Below, piece after piece: positions 49,539 through 58,179 of a stretch of DNA of 64,000 bases. Position 1 is the stretch's first letter; each line of letters starts with the position of its first letter. Both the position numbers and the translations under genes were made by a program. This DNA is from Modestobacter italicus (GTDB taxonomy: Bacteria; Actinomycetota; Actinomycetes; Mycobacteriales; Geodermatophilaceae), in the NCBI RefSeq assembly GCF_000306785.1, contig NC_017955.1, positions 248,001-312,000 of the forward strand, written 5' to 3'. A model generated the notes under the pieces. That model made no database searches, was not told where the DNA came from, and saw only the letters and a program-made list of their open reading frames with translations.

Positions 49539-51050
49539 ATGAGCACCGGTCCCGGCGGGCCGGCGGTCGACGTCTACGGCATGGTCCGGCTCGCCGGGGT
49601 GGACGTCGCGCTGCCGCTGCACGCCCTGCGCGAGGTCGTGCCGTGTCCGCAGGCGCTGTCCGGCCTGCCCGCCGAGGCCCCCGGGCTGCTCGGCGCGATG
49701 GACCTGCGCACCACCGTGCTGCCGGTCGTCGACCTGCGGGTCCTGCTCGGCCGGGACACCGGACGCCGGCCGGACCAGGTGGTCGTGGTCATCGCCTGGG
49801 AGGGGCAGGCGCTGGGGCTGCTGGCCGACGAGGTGTGCGGGGTGAGCCGGGTGCCGGCGGCGGCGCTGCTGCCGATGCGGGCGCAGACCGGTGAGCTGCT
49901 GTTCTCGCACACCTTCCTGCACCCCGAGACCGGCCGGGCGACCAGCGTGCTGGACGCGGCCGCCGTGCTCCGGCTGCCGGGGGTGCCGACCGTCGCCGAC
50001 GTCACCCGGTCCACCGCGGCGGTCGTCGTGGAGGGCGCCGGCCGGCCGGCCGGGACGGGGCGGACGGTCACCCGGGTCCGCTGCGGTGGGCACGTGCTGG
50101 CGGTCGACGTCACCCACGTGCACACCACGCTGCCCAGCCCCGAGGCCCGGCCGTCGCCGCTGCGCAGCACCCTCGTGCCGGGGGTCACCGAGTACGCGGG
50201 CCGGGAGGTCGGCGTGGTCGACCCGCTGGTGCTGCTCGGGCTCGGCCGCCGCGCCGACACCCCGCCGGGGGCCGGTCTCGTCCTGGACACCGGCCGGGGC
50301 CACGTCGTCCTGGCGCTGGACGAACTGCTCGACCTGGTGCAGCTGCCCGACGACCAGCTGCTCCCGGTGCCGACCTACGCGGTGCCCCACCCGGAGCTGC
50401 TGGAGGGCATCGCGCTGGTCGGCGACGTCGCGTGCCTGGTCCTCGACGGTGCCGCGCTGCTCGGCGACCCGCGCGTGCGCGGGCTGGCGGCGATGAACAC
50501 CGAGGTCGGCCGCACGGCCGACCCGACGGACGGCGTCCGGACCGCGGGTCCCGCGGTCGGTCCGCCGTACCTCGTGCTCTCCGTCGGGGTGGACGTCGCC
50601 ACGCCCCTGGACCACGTGGCCGAGATCGTGCCGTGGCCGGCGTCGATGACCGCCGGCGGCGCTGCGCCGGGCGTGCTGGGCCTGACGGTGCACCGCGGTG
50701 CCGCGCTGCCGGTGCTCTGCCTCGCCTCGCTGCTGGGGCGGCCGGCACCGGCGACCACCGCGGCGACCTGCCTGCTGGTGCTGGAGGTGGACGGCGAGCC
50801 GGTCGCCCTGGCCGTGGACGCGCTGCGCAGCATCGACCCGTTGAGCTGGACCGACCCGCACCAGTCGCGGGCCGGTGCGGGCGGCCGGCTGGACCGCGCG
50901 CTGCAGGCGGCCCCGCTCGTCCAGGTGGGGGCCAGCACCCGGCTGCTGCCCGAGCTGGACCTGCGGGAGGTGGTGCGGGCGGTGCGCGGCCCCGCCGTGG
51001 TCGTCCCGGCTCCCCGGTCCACGCCGGCCGCCGAACTCGTCCCCACCTGA
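49539..51050 (+). CDS. Triple CheW-domain protein
   Basis: Protein of 503 residues made of three CheW-like domains. Unit 1 (about 10-150) has VDVALPLHALREVVPCPQ and LRTTVLPVVDLRVLLG. Unit 2 (about 165-310) has HVLAVDVTHVHTTL and GREVGVVDPLVLLG. Unit 3 (about 345-490) has VDVATPLDHVAEIVPWP and HRGAALPVLCLASLLG. CheW links receptors to the CheA kinase; a three-unit form could bridge receptors in an array. It starts 21 bases after the PAS receptor stop, so they are co-transcribed. The ribosome site AGGAG directly abuts the ATG, so the true start may differ (ATG 49581). Confidence 0.85.
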   Translation: MSTGPGGPAVDVYGMVRLAGVDVALPLHALREVVPCPQALSGLPAEAPGLLGAMDLRTTVLPVVDLRVLLGRDTGRRPDQVVVVIAWEGQALGLLADEVCGVSRVPAAALLPMRAQTGELLFSHTFLHPETGRATSVLDAAAVLRLPGVPTVADVTRSTAAVVVEGAGRPAGTGRTVTRVRCGGHVLAVDVTHVHTTLPSPEARPSPLRSTLVPGVTEYAGREVGVVDPLVLLGLGRRADTPPGAGLVLDTGRGHVVLALDELLDLVQLPDDQLLPVPTYAVPHPELLEGIALVGDVACLVLDGAALLGDPRVRGLAAMNTEVGRTADPTDGVRTAGPAVGPPYLVLSVGVDVATPLDHVAEIVPWPASMTAGGAAPGVLGLTVHRGAALPVLCLASLLGRPAPATTAATCLLVLEVDGEPVALAVDALRSIDPLSWTDPHQSRAGAGGRLDRALQAAPLVQVGASTRLLPELDLREVVRAVRGPAVVVPAPRSTPAAELVPT

Positions 51051-51087
51051 GGGGCGGCGGACCGCTGGACGCGGTCGGACGGCGGGG

Positions 51088-52602
51088 TCAGGAGTCGGCC
51101 TGGACCCGAGCCCGCCGGTGGGCGGCCCGGCGCCAGCGCGGGTCGTGCACCGGGAGGCTCGCCACCAGCCGGTCGTGGGCCTCGAGGTCGGTGCGGCCGA
51201 GCGGGTGCGCGGTGAAGGCCTGGAGCAGGTCCAGGTCCCCGGTGGCGAGCACGGCGCGGCGCAGCCCGGCCCCCAGCTCGTCGCGCAGCTCCCGGATCGC
51301 CGGGGCGTCGGACCCGGGCAGCAGCGGCCCGGGGCAGGCGGCCAGCGCCGCCTGGGCGCGGCCGGCCTGCAGCGCGGCCTGCACCTGCGCGACGTCGCTG
51401 ACCACGGTGGGCACCAGCCGGTAGGGCCGGGTGCGCAGCAGCTCCGGGCCGATGAGGGCGCGCAGCCGGCGCACCTCCCCGCGCACCGTCGTCTGGTTGC
51501 CGGCGTCGCCGTAGACCAGGGCGGCGAGCCGCTCGCCGGTCAGGCCGGCCGGGTGCAGCGCCAGCACGGCGAGCACCTCGGCCAGCCGCAGCGTCAGCGG
51601 CACCGTGCGCCCGTTGACCAGCACGTGGGGCACCCCGTTGCCGAGCAGCCGCAGCGCCAGCCGGGGCTGCGGCGCACGGGGCACCGCCGGGCCCGGCGCG
51701 ACGACCCGCAGCAGGTGCGCGCCGTCGAGCGGCTCGACCACCACCTCGCGGCCGTTCACCTGCAGCGGGCGGTCGCCCGCCGGCACCGGGACGCGGTCGG
51801 GCCACCAGCCCCAGGGCTGCCCGGCGAGCACCCGGCCGGCGGCGCTGACCAGCGCCCCGGGGGCGCCGCCCAGGCCGGTCAGGTGCGGCAGCAGCCGCAT
51901 CCGCAGCTGCTCGTCGGCGAGGGCCAGCCGGACCCGCAGCTCGGCCTCGGCGAGCCGGGCGGTGGCCGACACCAGCTGCAGCAGCGCCGGGTGCACGGTG
52001 TGCAGCGGGCCGCTGACGTCGACCGCGCCGAGGATCGCGCCGGTCTCCGGGTCGTGGACCGGGGCGGCTACGCAGGTCCAGCCGTGGTAGGTCCGGACCA
52101 GGTGCTCCGCGGAGTGGATCTGGACCGGCGCGTCGACCGCCAGCGCGGTGCCCATCGCGTTGGTCCCGATGGCGCTCTCGCTCCACCGCGCCCCGGGGAC
52201 CAGCCCGACCCCGTCGGCGGTCGACAGCACCGCCGCGGCGCCGTCCCGCCACAGGATGTGCCCCTCGGCGTCGGTGACCAGCATGACGTGCATCGCGTCG
52301 TCGGCGATGGCGCCCAGCGTGCTGCGCAGCACCGGCAGGCACGCGCTGAGCGGGTGCGCCGCGCGCAGGTCGGGCAGCTGGTCGGCGGCGAAGACGACCG
52401 GTGGCGTCCGGTGGTCGGGGTCGACGTGCGCGGCCAGGCTGCGCCGCCACGACTCCGAGACCACCGGGCGCGGTGCCTGCCGGCTCGGCCGGTCGCCCAG
52501 CACCGCGTCGAACACCTCGGCCAGGCCGCGGGCGTGCGCCCGCGGGTCGCCGGTGACCTCGGGCGCCGGGGAGCCGCCGTGCCGTGCCCGCTCTGCTGAC
52601 AT
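51088..52602 (-). CDS. GAF-domain transcriptional regulator, AcoR-like N-terminus
   Basis: Protein of 504 residues. The N-terminal part carries VSESWRRSLAAHVDPDHRTPP and the GAF-like segment GARWSESAIGTNAMGTALAV, typical of AcoR-type sensors of diols and alcohols. No sigma-54 AAA domain is present; instead the C-terminal part has a winged-helix-like region (LTLRLAEVLAVLALHPAGL, then TTVRGEVRRLRALIG). Similar actinobacterial proteins control alcohol or hydrocarbon oxidation genes. It lies downstream of the HbpS-like gene and next to the diol dehydratase operon, so it is the best candidate for its regulator. Confidence 0.8.
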   Translation of the reverse strand: MSAERARHGGSPAPEVTGDPRAHARGLAEVFDAVLGDRPSRQAPRPVVSESWRRSLAAHVDPDHRTPPVVFAADQLPDLRAAHPLSACLPVLRSTLGAIADDAMHVMLVTDAEGHILWRDGAAAVLSTADGVGLVPGARWSESAIGTNAMGTALAVDAPVQIHSAEHLVRTYHGWTCVAAPVHDPETGAILGAVDVSGPLHTVHPALLQLVSATARLAEAELRVRLALADEQLRMRLLPHLTGLGGAPGALVSAAGRVLAGQPWGWWPDRVPVPAGDRPLQVNGREVVVEPLDGAHLLRVVAPGPAVPRAPQPRLALRLLGNGVPHVLVNGRTVPLTLRLAEVLAVLALHPAGLTGERLAALVYGDAGNQTTVRGEVRRLRALIGPELLRTRPYRLVPTVVSDVAQVQAALQAGRAQAALAACPGPLLPGSDAPAIRELRDELGAGLRRAVLATGDLDLLQAFTAHPLGRTDLEAHDRLVASLPVHDPRWRRAAHRRARVQADS

Positions 52603-52688
52603 CGCCGTCCGGCGCCTCGCCGCGGCGCCGCCTCTCCGGGGTGGATCCTCGCCCAGGGGCGCCGCCCGCGGCAACCAGCCGCGCCCGG

Positions 52689-53096
52689 TCAGGAGTCCAG
52701 CGCCGCAGCCGCGGCGGTGGCCACCGCGACGTCCTGCGCCACCGAGCCCGCGCTGACCCCCACCGCGCCGACGAGCTCGCCGTCGCGGTGCAGCGGGATG
52801 CCGCCGCCGAAGGCGACCATGCCGCCGGCGGTGTGCTCGAGGCCGTAGAGCTCGGCGCCGGGCTGGACCAGGTCGGTGAGCGCCGCCGTGGGCGCGTTCA
52901 TCAGCACCGACGTCACGGCCTTGCGGGTGGAGATGTCGATGCTCGCCCGGATGGCGCCGTCCATCCGGCCGAAGGCCACCAGGTGCCCGCCGTCGTCGAC
53001 CACCGCGATGTTCATCGGCTGGCCGATCTCCTCGGCCTTCGCGATGCCGGCGTCCAGGATCCGACGGGCCTGCTCGTGGCTCACAGAGGTGCTCAT
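52689..53096 (-). CDS. GlcG/HbpS-family protein (PduO C-terminal-like)
   Basis: Small protein of 135 residues of the GlcG/HbpS (DUF336) family: MNIAVVDDGGHLVAFGRMDG, then ISTRKAVTSVLMNAPT and GGMVAFGGGIPLHRDGELVG. In Streptomyces HbpS binds haem; the same fold forms the C-terminal domain of PduO in propanediol utilisation. No signal peptide is seen, so this copy is probably cytoplasmic. It is divergent from the diol dehydratase genes across a 122-base gap and lies ahead of the GAF regulator, supporting a role in the dehydratase pathway, possibly with cobalamin or haem. That role is inferred. Confidence 0.85.
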   Translation of the reverse strand: MSTSVSHEQARRILDAGIAKAEEIGQPMNIAVVDDGGHLVAFGRMDGAIRASIDISTRKAVTSVLMNAPTAALTDLVQPGAELYGLEHTAGGMVAFGGGIPLHRDGELVGAVGVSAGSVAQDVAVATAAAAALDS

Positions 53097-53164
53097 GGCG
53101 GCAGCAAACCGCGCCGCCACCGTCGCCGACAAGGGTCGGCTCCCGGCAGGCAACGAACAGGCAA

Positions 53165-53180
53165 CGTGACCCGTGTCACG
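53165..53180. promoter_or_regulatory. Crp/FNR-like operator in the diol dehydratase control region
   Basis: CGTGACCCGTGTCACG contains GTGA-N6-TCAC, the half-site arrangement bound by Crp-type regulators. It lies 39 bases before the small-subunit ATG and between divergent transcription units. A further GTGAC follows directly. No adenosylcobalamin riboswitch box was found in the 122-base gap. Confidence 0.4.
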
Positions 53181-53218
53181 GTGACCGCACCCGTCGCGAC
53201 ACCGAGGGAGCACCCCGC

Positions 53219-53650
53219 ATGACTGCGCTGACCCGGAACGACTACCCGCTGTCGATCAACCGGCCGGACCTGCTGCGCACCCCGACCGGGAAGCCGATCA
53301 CGGCGCTGACGATGGACGCCGTCGTCTCCGGCGAGCTCTCCGCCGAGGACCTCCGCATCGCGCCGGAGACGCTGCTGCTGCAGGCCGAGATCGCCGACGC
53401 GAGCGGCCGGCCGCAGCTGGCCGGCAACTTCCGCCGGGCCGCGGAGATGACCGCGATCCCCGACGCCGAGGTGCTCGCCATGTACAACGCGCTGCGGCCG
53501 CGGGCCTCGACCGGGGCGGCCCTGGCCGAGCTGGCCGACCGGCTGGAGACCACCTACTCGGCGCCGGTGTGCGCGGCGCTGGTCCGCGAGGCCGCCGAGG
53601 TCTACGAGCGGCGCGACCTGCTCGCCCGCCCCACCGGCGACGACGACTGA
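53219..53650 (+). CDS. pduE: Diol/glycerol dehydratase small (gamma) subunit
   Basis: Subunit of 143 residues of the coenzyme-B12-dependent dehydratase. DYPLSINRPDLLRTPTGKPI and the helical segment RPQLAGNFRRAAEMTAIPDAEVL are typical of PduE/DhaB3, whose usual length is 140-175. It opens the operon, ahead of the large subunit; in the well-known pdu and dha operons this subunit gene comes third. The stop is ten bases before the large-subunit start. The poorly conserved N-terminal extension of PduE that targets microcompartments is absent. Confidence 0.9.
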   Translation: MTALTRNDYPLSINRPDLLRTPTGKPITALTMDAVVSGELSAEDLRIAPETLLLQAEIADASGRPQLAGNFRRAAEMTAIPDAEVLAMYNALRPRASTGAALAELADRLETTYSAPVCAALVREAAEVYERRDLLARPTGDDD

Positions 53651-53660
53651 GGAGAGCCCG

Positions 53661-55376
53661 ATGACCAGCACCGCGCCGCGGAAGTCCAGCGCAGCCCCCC
53701 GGGTCTCCCGGCGGACCGAGGTCCTCGAGGCCCGGCCGGTCAACCTCGACGGGTTCGTCGAGGAGTGGCCGGAGAAGGGCCTCGTCGCCATGGAGAGCGA
53801 CTTCGACCCGGCACCCAGCGTGCGGGTCGAGGACGGCGTCATCGTCGAGCTCGACGGCAAGGAGCGGGCCGACTTCGACTTCATGGACACCTTCATCGCC
53901 AACCACGCGATCGACGTCGCCTCGGCCGAGCGGTGCACGGCCATGCCGTCGGTGGAGATCGCCCGGCTGCTCATCGACCCGCGGGCGACCCGGGACGACG
54001 TCCTGGCGGTGACCCGCGGGCTGACCCCGGCCAAGGTCCTCGACGTCGTCAAGCTGATGAACGTCGTCGAGATCATGCAGGGGATGCAGAAGATGCGCGC
54101 CCGGCGGACCCCGGCGAACCAGGCGCACTCCACCAGCGCCCGGGACAACCCGATCCAGGTGGCCGCGGACGCCGCCGAGGGCGCGCTGCGCGGCTTCGCC
54201 GAGCTCGAGACGACGCTCGGCGTGGTCCGCTACGCGCCGCTGGTCGCCATCGCGCTGCAGGTGGGCGGCCAGGTCGGCCGCGGCGGGGTGCTCACCCAGT
54301 GCGCGCTGGAGGAGGCGACCGAGCTGGAGCTGGGCATGCGCGGCATCACCGCCTACGCCGAGACGATCTCGGTGTACGGCACCGAGTCGGTGTTCATCGA
54401 CGGCGACGACACCCCCTGGTCCAAGACGTTCCTGGCCTCGGCCTACGCCTCCCGGGGCATCAAGATGCGCTTCACCTCCGGCACCGGGTCGGAGGTGCAG
54501 ATGGGCAACGCCGAGGGCAAGTCGATGCTCTACCTGGAGATCCGCTGCATCCTGATGGCCAAGGGCGCCGGCGTGCAGGGGCTGCAGAACGGCTCGATCA
54601 GCTGCATCGGCGTCCCCGGGGCGGTGCCCGGCGGGCTGCGGGCGGTGGCCGCGGAGAACCTGGTCTGCAGCATGGTCGACCTGGAGTGCGCCTCCGGCAA
54701 CGACCAGTCGTTCTCGCACTCGTCGATGCGCCGGACGGCGCGGGCGATCCCGCAGCTGTTCCCCGGCACTGACTTCGTCTGCTCGGGCTACTCGGCCGTG
54801 CCGAACCCGGACAACATGTTCGCCGGCTCCAACTTCGACACCGAGGACTACGACGACTGGAACACCATCCAGCGCGACTTCCAGGTCGACGGCGGGCTGC
54901 GGCACGTCCGCGAGGCGGAGATCCTGCAGGCCCGCAACAAGGCGGCCCGGGCGCTGCAGGCGCTGTTCCGGCACCTGGACCTGCCGGCGATCACCGACGA
55001 CGAGGTGGAGGCGGCCACCTACGCCCACTCCTCCAACGACTACCCGCTGCGCGACGTGCTGGCCGACCTCAAGGGCGCCCAGGCCGTGATGGACCGGGGG
55101 ATCACCGGGCTGGACCTGGTCCGCGGGCTGGAGGCCTCCGGCTTCCACGACGTCGCGGAGAGCCTGCTGACGGTGCTGCGCCAGCGGGTGTCCGGTGACC
55201 TGCTGCAGACCTCGGCCGTCCTCACCGGCGACTTCGTCCCGCTCTCGGCGATCAACGACCCCAACGACTACGCCGGCCCGGGAACCGGCTACCGGCTCGA
55301 GGGCGAGCGCTGGGAAGAGCTGAAGAAGCTGCGGCACGTCACGTCCGCGACGAACCCCGAGACCGAGGTGGGCTGA
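53661..55376 (+). CDS. pduC: Diol/glycerol dehydratase large (alpha) subunit
   Basis: Catalytic subunit of 571 residues converting 1,2-propanediol to propionaldehyde or glycerol to 3-hydroxypropionaldehyde by an adenosylcobalamin radical mechanism. The TIM-barrel core includes FMDTFIANHAIDV, ARRTPANQAHSTSARDNPIQ, TSGTGSEVQMGNAEGKSMLY and NGSISCIGVPGAVPGGLRAV, with conserved Gln, Glu and Asp substrate/metal ligands. Length slightly exceeds the ~555 norm because of an N-terminal Ser/Arg-rich extension. Whether propanediol or glycerol is preferred cannot be read from sequence. It is three bases upstream of the medium subunit. Confidence 0.93.
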   Translation: MTSTAPRKSSAAPRVSRRTEVLEARPVNLDGFVEEWPEKGLVAMESDFDPAPSVRVEDGVIVELDGKERADFDFMDTFIANHAIDVASAERCTAMPSVEIARLLIDPRATRDDVLAVTRGLTPAKVLDVVKLMNVVEIMQGMQKMRARRTPANQAHSTSARDNPIQVAADAAEGALRGFAELETTLGVVRYAPLVAIALQVGGQVGRGGVLTQCALEEATELELGMRGITAYAETISVYGTESVFIDGDDTPWSKTFLASAYASRGIKMRFTSGTGSEVQMGNAEGKSMLYLEIRCILMAKGAGVQGLQNGSISCIGVPGAVPGGLRAVAAENLVCSMVDLECASGNDQSFSHSSMRRTARAIPQLFPGTDFVCSGYSAVPNPDNMFAGSNFDTEDYDDWNTIQRDFQVDGGLRHVREAEILQARNKAARALQALFRHLDLPAITDDEVEAATYAHSSNDYPLRDVLADLKGAQAVMDRGITGLDLVRGLEASGFHDVAESLLTVLRQRVSGDLLQTSAVLTGDFVPLSAINDPNDYAGPGTGYRLEGERWEELKKLRHVTSATNPETEVG

Positions 55377-55379
55377 GCC

Positions 55380-55976
55380 ATGACGACCCCGACGACGACG
55401 GCCCCGCCCGAGCGGACCGTCACCCTGCGGGAGGTGGGCCCGGCCCGGCGCGGCACCCGCCCGGACGAGGTCGTGGTGGCGGTGTCCCCGGCCTTCGCCG
55501 GCCACTTCAGCAAGACCATCGTCGACGTGCCGCACGCCGAGGTGCTGCGCCAGCTGCTGGCCGGCATCGAGGAGCAGGGGGTGACCGCCCGCGTGGTGCG
55601 CATCCGGGACACCGCGGACCTGGCCGCGCTGGCCCACGTCGGGGCGCGGCTGTCCGGGTCCGGCATCTCCGTGGGCATCCTGTCCCGCGGGACGACGATC
55701 ATCCACCAGCGCGACCTGCCCCGGCTGAGCAACCTGGAGCTGTTCCCGCAGTCCCCGCTGCTGGACGCCCCGGTGTTCCGGATGATCGGCTCGAACGCGG
55801 CGCAGTACGCCAAGGGCGAGTCGCCGCAGCCGGTGCCCACCCGCAACGACCAGATGGCCCGGCCGCGCTGGCAGGCCAAGGCGGCGCTGCTGCACCTGAA
55901 GGAGTTCGAGTGCATCGAGGCGGGCCGGGGCCCGGTCGAGGTCGAGCCGGTGTTCGAGTCGAGCGCCGCCGGCTGA
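55380..55976 (+). CDS. pduD: Diol/glycerol dehydratase medium (beta) subunit
   Basis: Subunit of 198 residues that helps bind adenosylcobalamin. PDEVVVAVSPAFAGHFSKTI, then VRIRDTADLAALAHVGARLS, GISVGILSRGTTIIHQRDL and NLELFPQSPLLD match PduD/DhaB2. The N-terminus is short compared with PduD from enterics, which carries a microcompartment or solubility extension; here only ~25 residues precede the core. This fits a dehydratase that is free in the cytoplasm. It is one base upstream of the reactivase gene. Confidence 0.92.
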   Translation: MTTPTTTAPPERTVTLREVGPARRGTRPDEVVVAVSPAFAGHFSKTIVDVPHAEVLRQLLAGIEEQGVTARVVRIRDTADLAALAHVGARLSGSGISVGILSRGTTIIHQRDLPRLSNLELFPQSPLLDAPVFRMIGSNAAQYAKGESPQPVPTRNDQMARPRWQAKAALLHLKEFECIEAGRGPVEVEPVFESSAAG

Positions 55977-55977
55977 C

Positions 55978-57828
55978 GTGAGCGGCGGGCTGGTCGTCGG
56001 CGTCGACATCGGCAACTCGACCACCGAGGCCTGCCTGGGCCTGGTCGACCCGGACGGGCGGGTGACCTACCTCGGCACGGCGCTGACCCGGACCACCGGG
56101 GTGAAGGGCACCCCGGACAACACCGCCGGCGCGCTCACCGCCGTCCGTGCCGCCCTGGCCCGGGCCGGGCGGGACGCCACCGAGGTGCGCACGGTGCTGC
56201 TCAACGAGGCGACCCCGGTGATCAGCGGGCTGGCGATGGAGACGATCACCGAGACGATCATCACCGAGTCGACGATGATCGGGCACAACCCGACCACCCC
56301 CGGCGGGGAGGGGCTCGGCGTCGGCACCACCTGCTCGGTGGGCGACCTCGCCGACCAGCCCCCGGGGCAGCCGCTGGTGTGCGTCGTGCCGCCGGGCTGG
56401 GACTTCGACGACACCGCCGCGACGATCAACGCCGCCGTCGCCGCCGGGGTCGAGGTGGTGGCCGCCGTCCTCGCCGGGGACGACGCGGTGCTGGTCACCA
56501 ACCGGCTGACCCGGCCGGTGCCGGTGGTGGACGAGGTCGCCGCCGTGGAGAAGGTGCCGCTGGGCATGCTCGCCGCGGTGGAGGTCGCCGGCCCGGGCCG
56601 CACCATCCGCACGCTGTCGAACTCCTACGGGCTGGCCACCGTGTTCGGACTGGACCCGGCGCAGACCCGGCAGGTCTCCCCGGTGGCCCGCGCGCTGACC
56701 GGCAACCGCTCGGCGGTGGTGGTCCGCACGCCGTCCGGGGACGTCACCGACCGGCGCATCCCGGTCGGCGAGCTGGTGCTGCACGGCGCCGGCAAGACGC
56801 TGCGGGTGGACGTCGACGCCGGGGCCGAGGCGATCATGGACGCCGTCGGCCGGGCGCAGCCGCTGGACGACGCCCGCGGGGAGCCGGGCACCCACGTCGG
56901 CGGCATGCTCGCCCAGGTGCGCGACACCATGGCCGACGTCATGGACTCCCCGGGGCTGCCCGCCGTCCCGGTCGCCGAGATCGCCATCCGCGACGTCCTG
57001 GCGGTCGACACCTTCGTGCCCGCCGAGGTCCGCGGCGGGCTGGCCGGGGAGGTCGCCCTGGAGAACGCCGTCGCGCTCGCCGCGATGGTGAGCACCAGCC
57101 GCAGCCGGATGCAGGTCGTCGCCGACCAGGTGTCGGAGGGGCTCGGCGCCGCGGCCGCGATCGGCGGCGTCGAGGGCGAGATGGCGGTCAGCGGGGCGCT
57201 GACCACGCCGGGGGTGGACCGGCCGGTCGCCGTGCTCGACCTGGGCGGTGGCTCGACCGACGCCGCGCTGCTCACCCGGGACGGGCGGGCCACCGCGGTG
57301 CACGTCGCCGGCGCGGGGGAGCTGGTCACCAAGCTGGTCCACTCCGAGCTGGCGCTGGGCGACCGCGAGGTGGCCGAGAGCGTCAAGCGGTGCCCGCTGG
57401 CGCAGGTGGAGAGCTTCTTCCACGTCCGGCACGAGGACGGCACCGTGCAGTTCTTCGAGACGCCGCTGCCGCCGGAGGTCTACGCGCGCGTCGTCGTGCT
57501 CACCCCGGAGGGGCCGGCGCCGGTGGGCACCCGGCACCGGCTGGACCACGTCCGGCGGGTGCGCCGGGAGGCGAAGCGGCGGGTGTTCGTGGTCAACGCG
57601 CTGCGGGCGCTCCGGCAGGTCGCGCCGGGCGGCAACCTGCGGGAGCTGGACTTCGTGGTGCTGCTCGGCGGCTCGGCGCTGGACTTCGAGATCCCGGACA
57701 TGATCGCCGACGCGCTCGCCCCGCACGGGGTGGTCTGCGGGACCGGGAACGTGCTGGGCACCGAGGGGCCGCGCAACGCCGTCGCCACCGGCCTGGTCCG
57801 GGCCTGGGCCAGTGGTCCGGGCGCGTGA
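55978..57828 (+). CDS. pduG: Diol dehydratase reactivase large subunit
   Basis: Chaperone-like ATPase of 616 residues that releases damaged cobalamin from the inactivated dehydratase. The actin/Hsp70-like phosphate motif VVGVDIGNSTTEACLG opens the protein; VLDLGGGSTDAALL is the second nucleotide motif and VVLLGGSALDFEIPDMI the adenosine motif. Length is close to the ~605-610 norm for DdrA/PduG. The presence of both reactivase subunits indicates a working glycerol-inactivated dehydratase. GTG start; it overlaps the small subunit by GTGA. Confidence 0.93.
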   Translation: MSGGLVVGVDIGNSTTEACLGLVDPDGRVTYLGTALTRTTGVKGTPDNTAGALTAVRAALARAGRDATEVRTVLLNEATPVISGLAMETITETIITESTMIGHNPTTPGGEGLGVGTTCSVGDLADQPPGQPLVCVVPPGWDFDDTAATINAAVAAGVEVVAAVLAGDDAVLVTNRLTRPVPVVDEVAAVEKVPLGMLAAVEVAGPGRTIRTLSNSYGLATVFGLDPAQTRQVSPVARALTGNRSAVVVRTPSGDVTDRRIPVGELVLHGAGKTLRVDVDAGAEAIMDAVGRAQPLDDARGEPGTHVGGMLAQVRDTMADVMDSPGLPAVPVAEIAIRDVLAVDTFVPAEVRGGLAGEVALENAVALAAMVSTSRSRMQVVADQVSEGLGAAAAIGGVEGEMAVSGALTTPGVDRPVAVLDLGGGSTDAALLTRDGRATAVHVAGAGELVTKLVHSELALGDREVAESVKRCPLAQVESFFHVRHEDGTVQFFETPLPPEVYARVVVLTPEGPAPVGTRHRLDHVRRVRREAKRRVFVVNALRALRQVAPGGNLRELDFVVLLGGSALDFEIPDMIADALAPHGVVCGTGNVLGTEGPRNAVATGLVRAWASGPGA

Positions 57829-58172
57829 CCGGCCCGGGCGAGCGGCCCGCGGTGCTGGTGCACCGGCAGCGCGGGGCCCCGCCGGAGGTGCTGCGCGAGG
57901 TGTGCGCGGGCGTGGAGGAGGAGGGGGTGCCGGTCGAGGTGGTGGACGCCCCCGACGGGCTGACCGCGACCGCGCTGGCCCACGCCGCGGCGCAGGCCTC
58001 CCGGCTGGAGGTCGGCATCGGGGTGGACGCGGCCGGCGCGACCGCCGTGCACCACGCCAAGCTGCCGGTGGACCGCCCGCCGGCGACCGGCCGGGCCGAG
58101 GCGACCGCGCCGGACCGGCGGCGGATCGGCCGGACCGGCGCGCGGGTGGTGAAGAACCTCCCGCTGGACTGA
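57825..58172 (+). CDS. pduH: Diol dehydratase reactivase small subunit
   Basis: Protein of 115 residues matching PduH/DdrB: PAVLVHRQRGAPPEVLREVC, then VEVGIG-like RLEVGIGVDAAGATAVHHAKL. It partners with the large reactivase subunit. The start GTG overlaps the large-subunit stop (GTGA), showing coupled translation. It is the last gene of the operon and converges on bpa with a seven-base gap. No adenosyltransferase, aldehyde dehydrogenase or shell gene follows. Confidence 0.88.
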   Translation: MTGPGERPAVLVHRQRGAPPEVLREVCAGVEEEGVPVEVVDAPDGLTATALAHAAAQASRLEVGIGVDAAGATAVHHAKLPVDRPPATGRAEATAPDRRRIGRTGARVVKNLPLD

Positions 58173-58179
58173 GCCGGGG

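Noticed and set aside
53097..53218. Adenosylcobalamin riboswitch ahead of the diol dehydratase genes
   Set aside because: No B12-box-like sequence and too little room; only a Crp-like dyad is seen.
53219..58172. Bacterial microcompartment locus
   Set aside because: No shell-protein gene and no encapsulation-type N-terminal extensions on the subunits.
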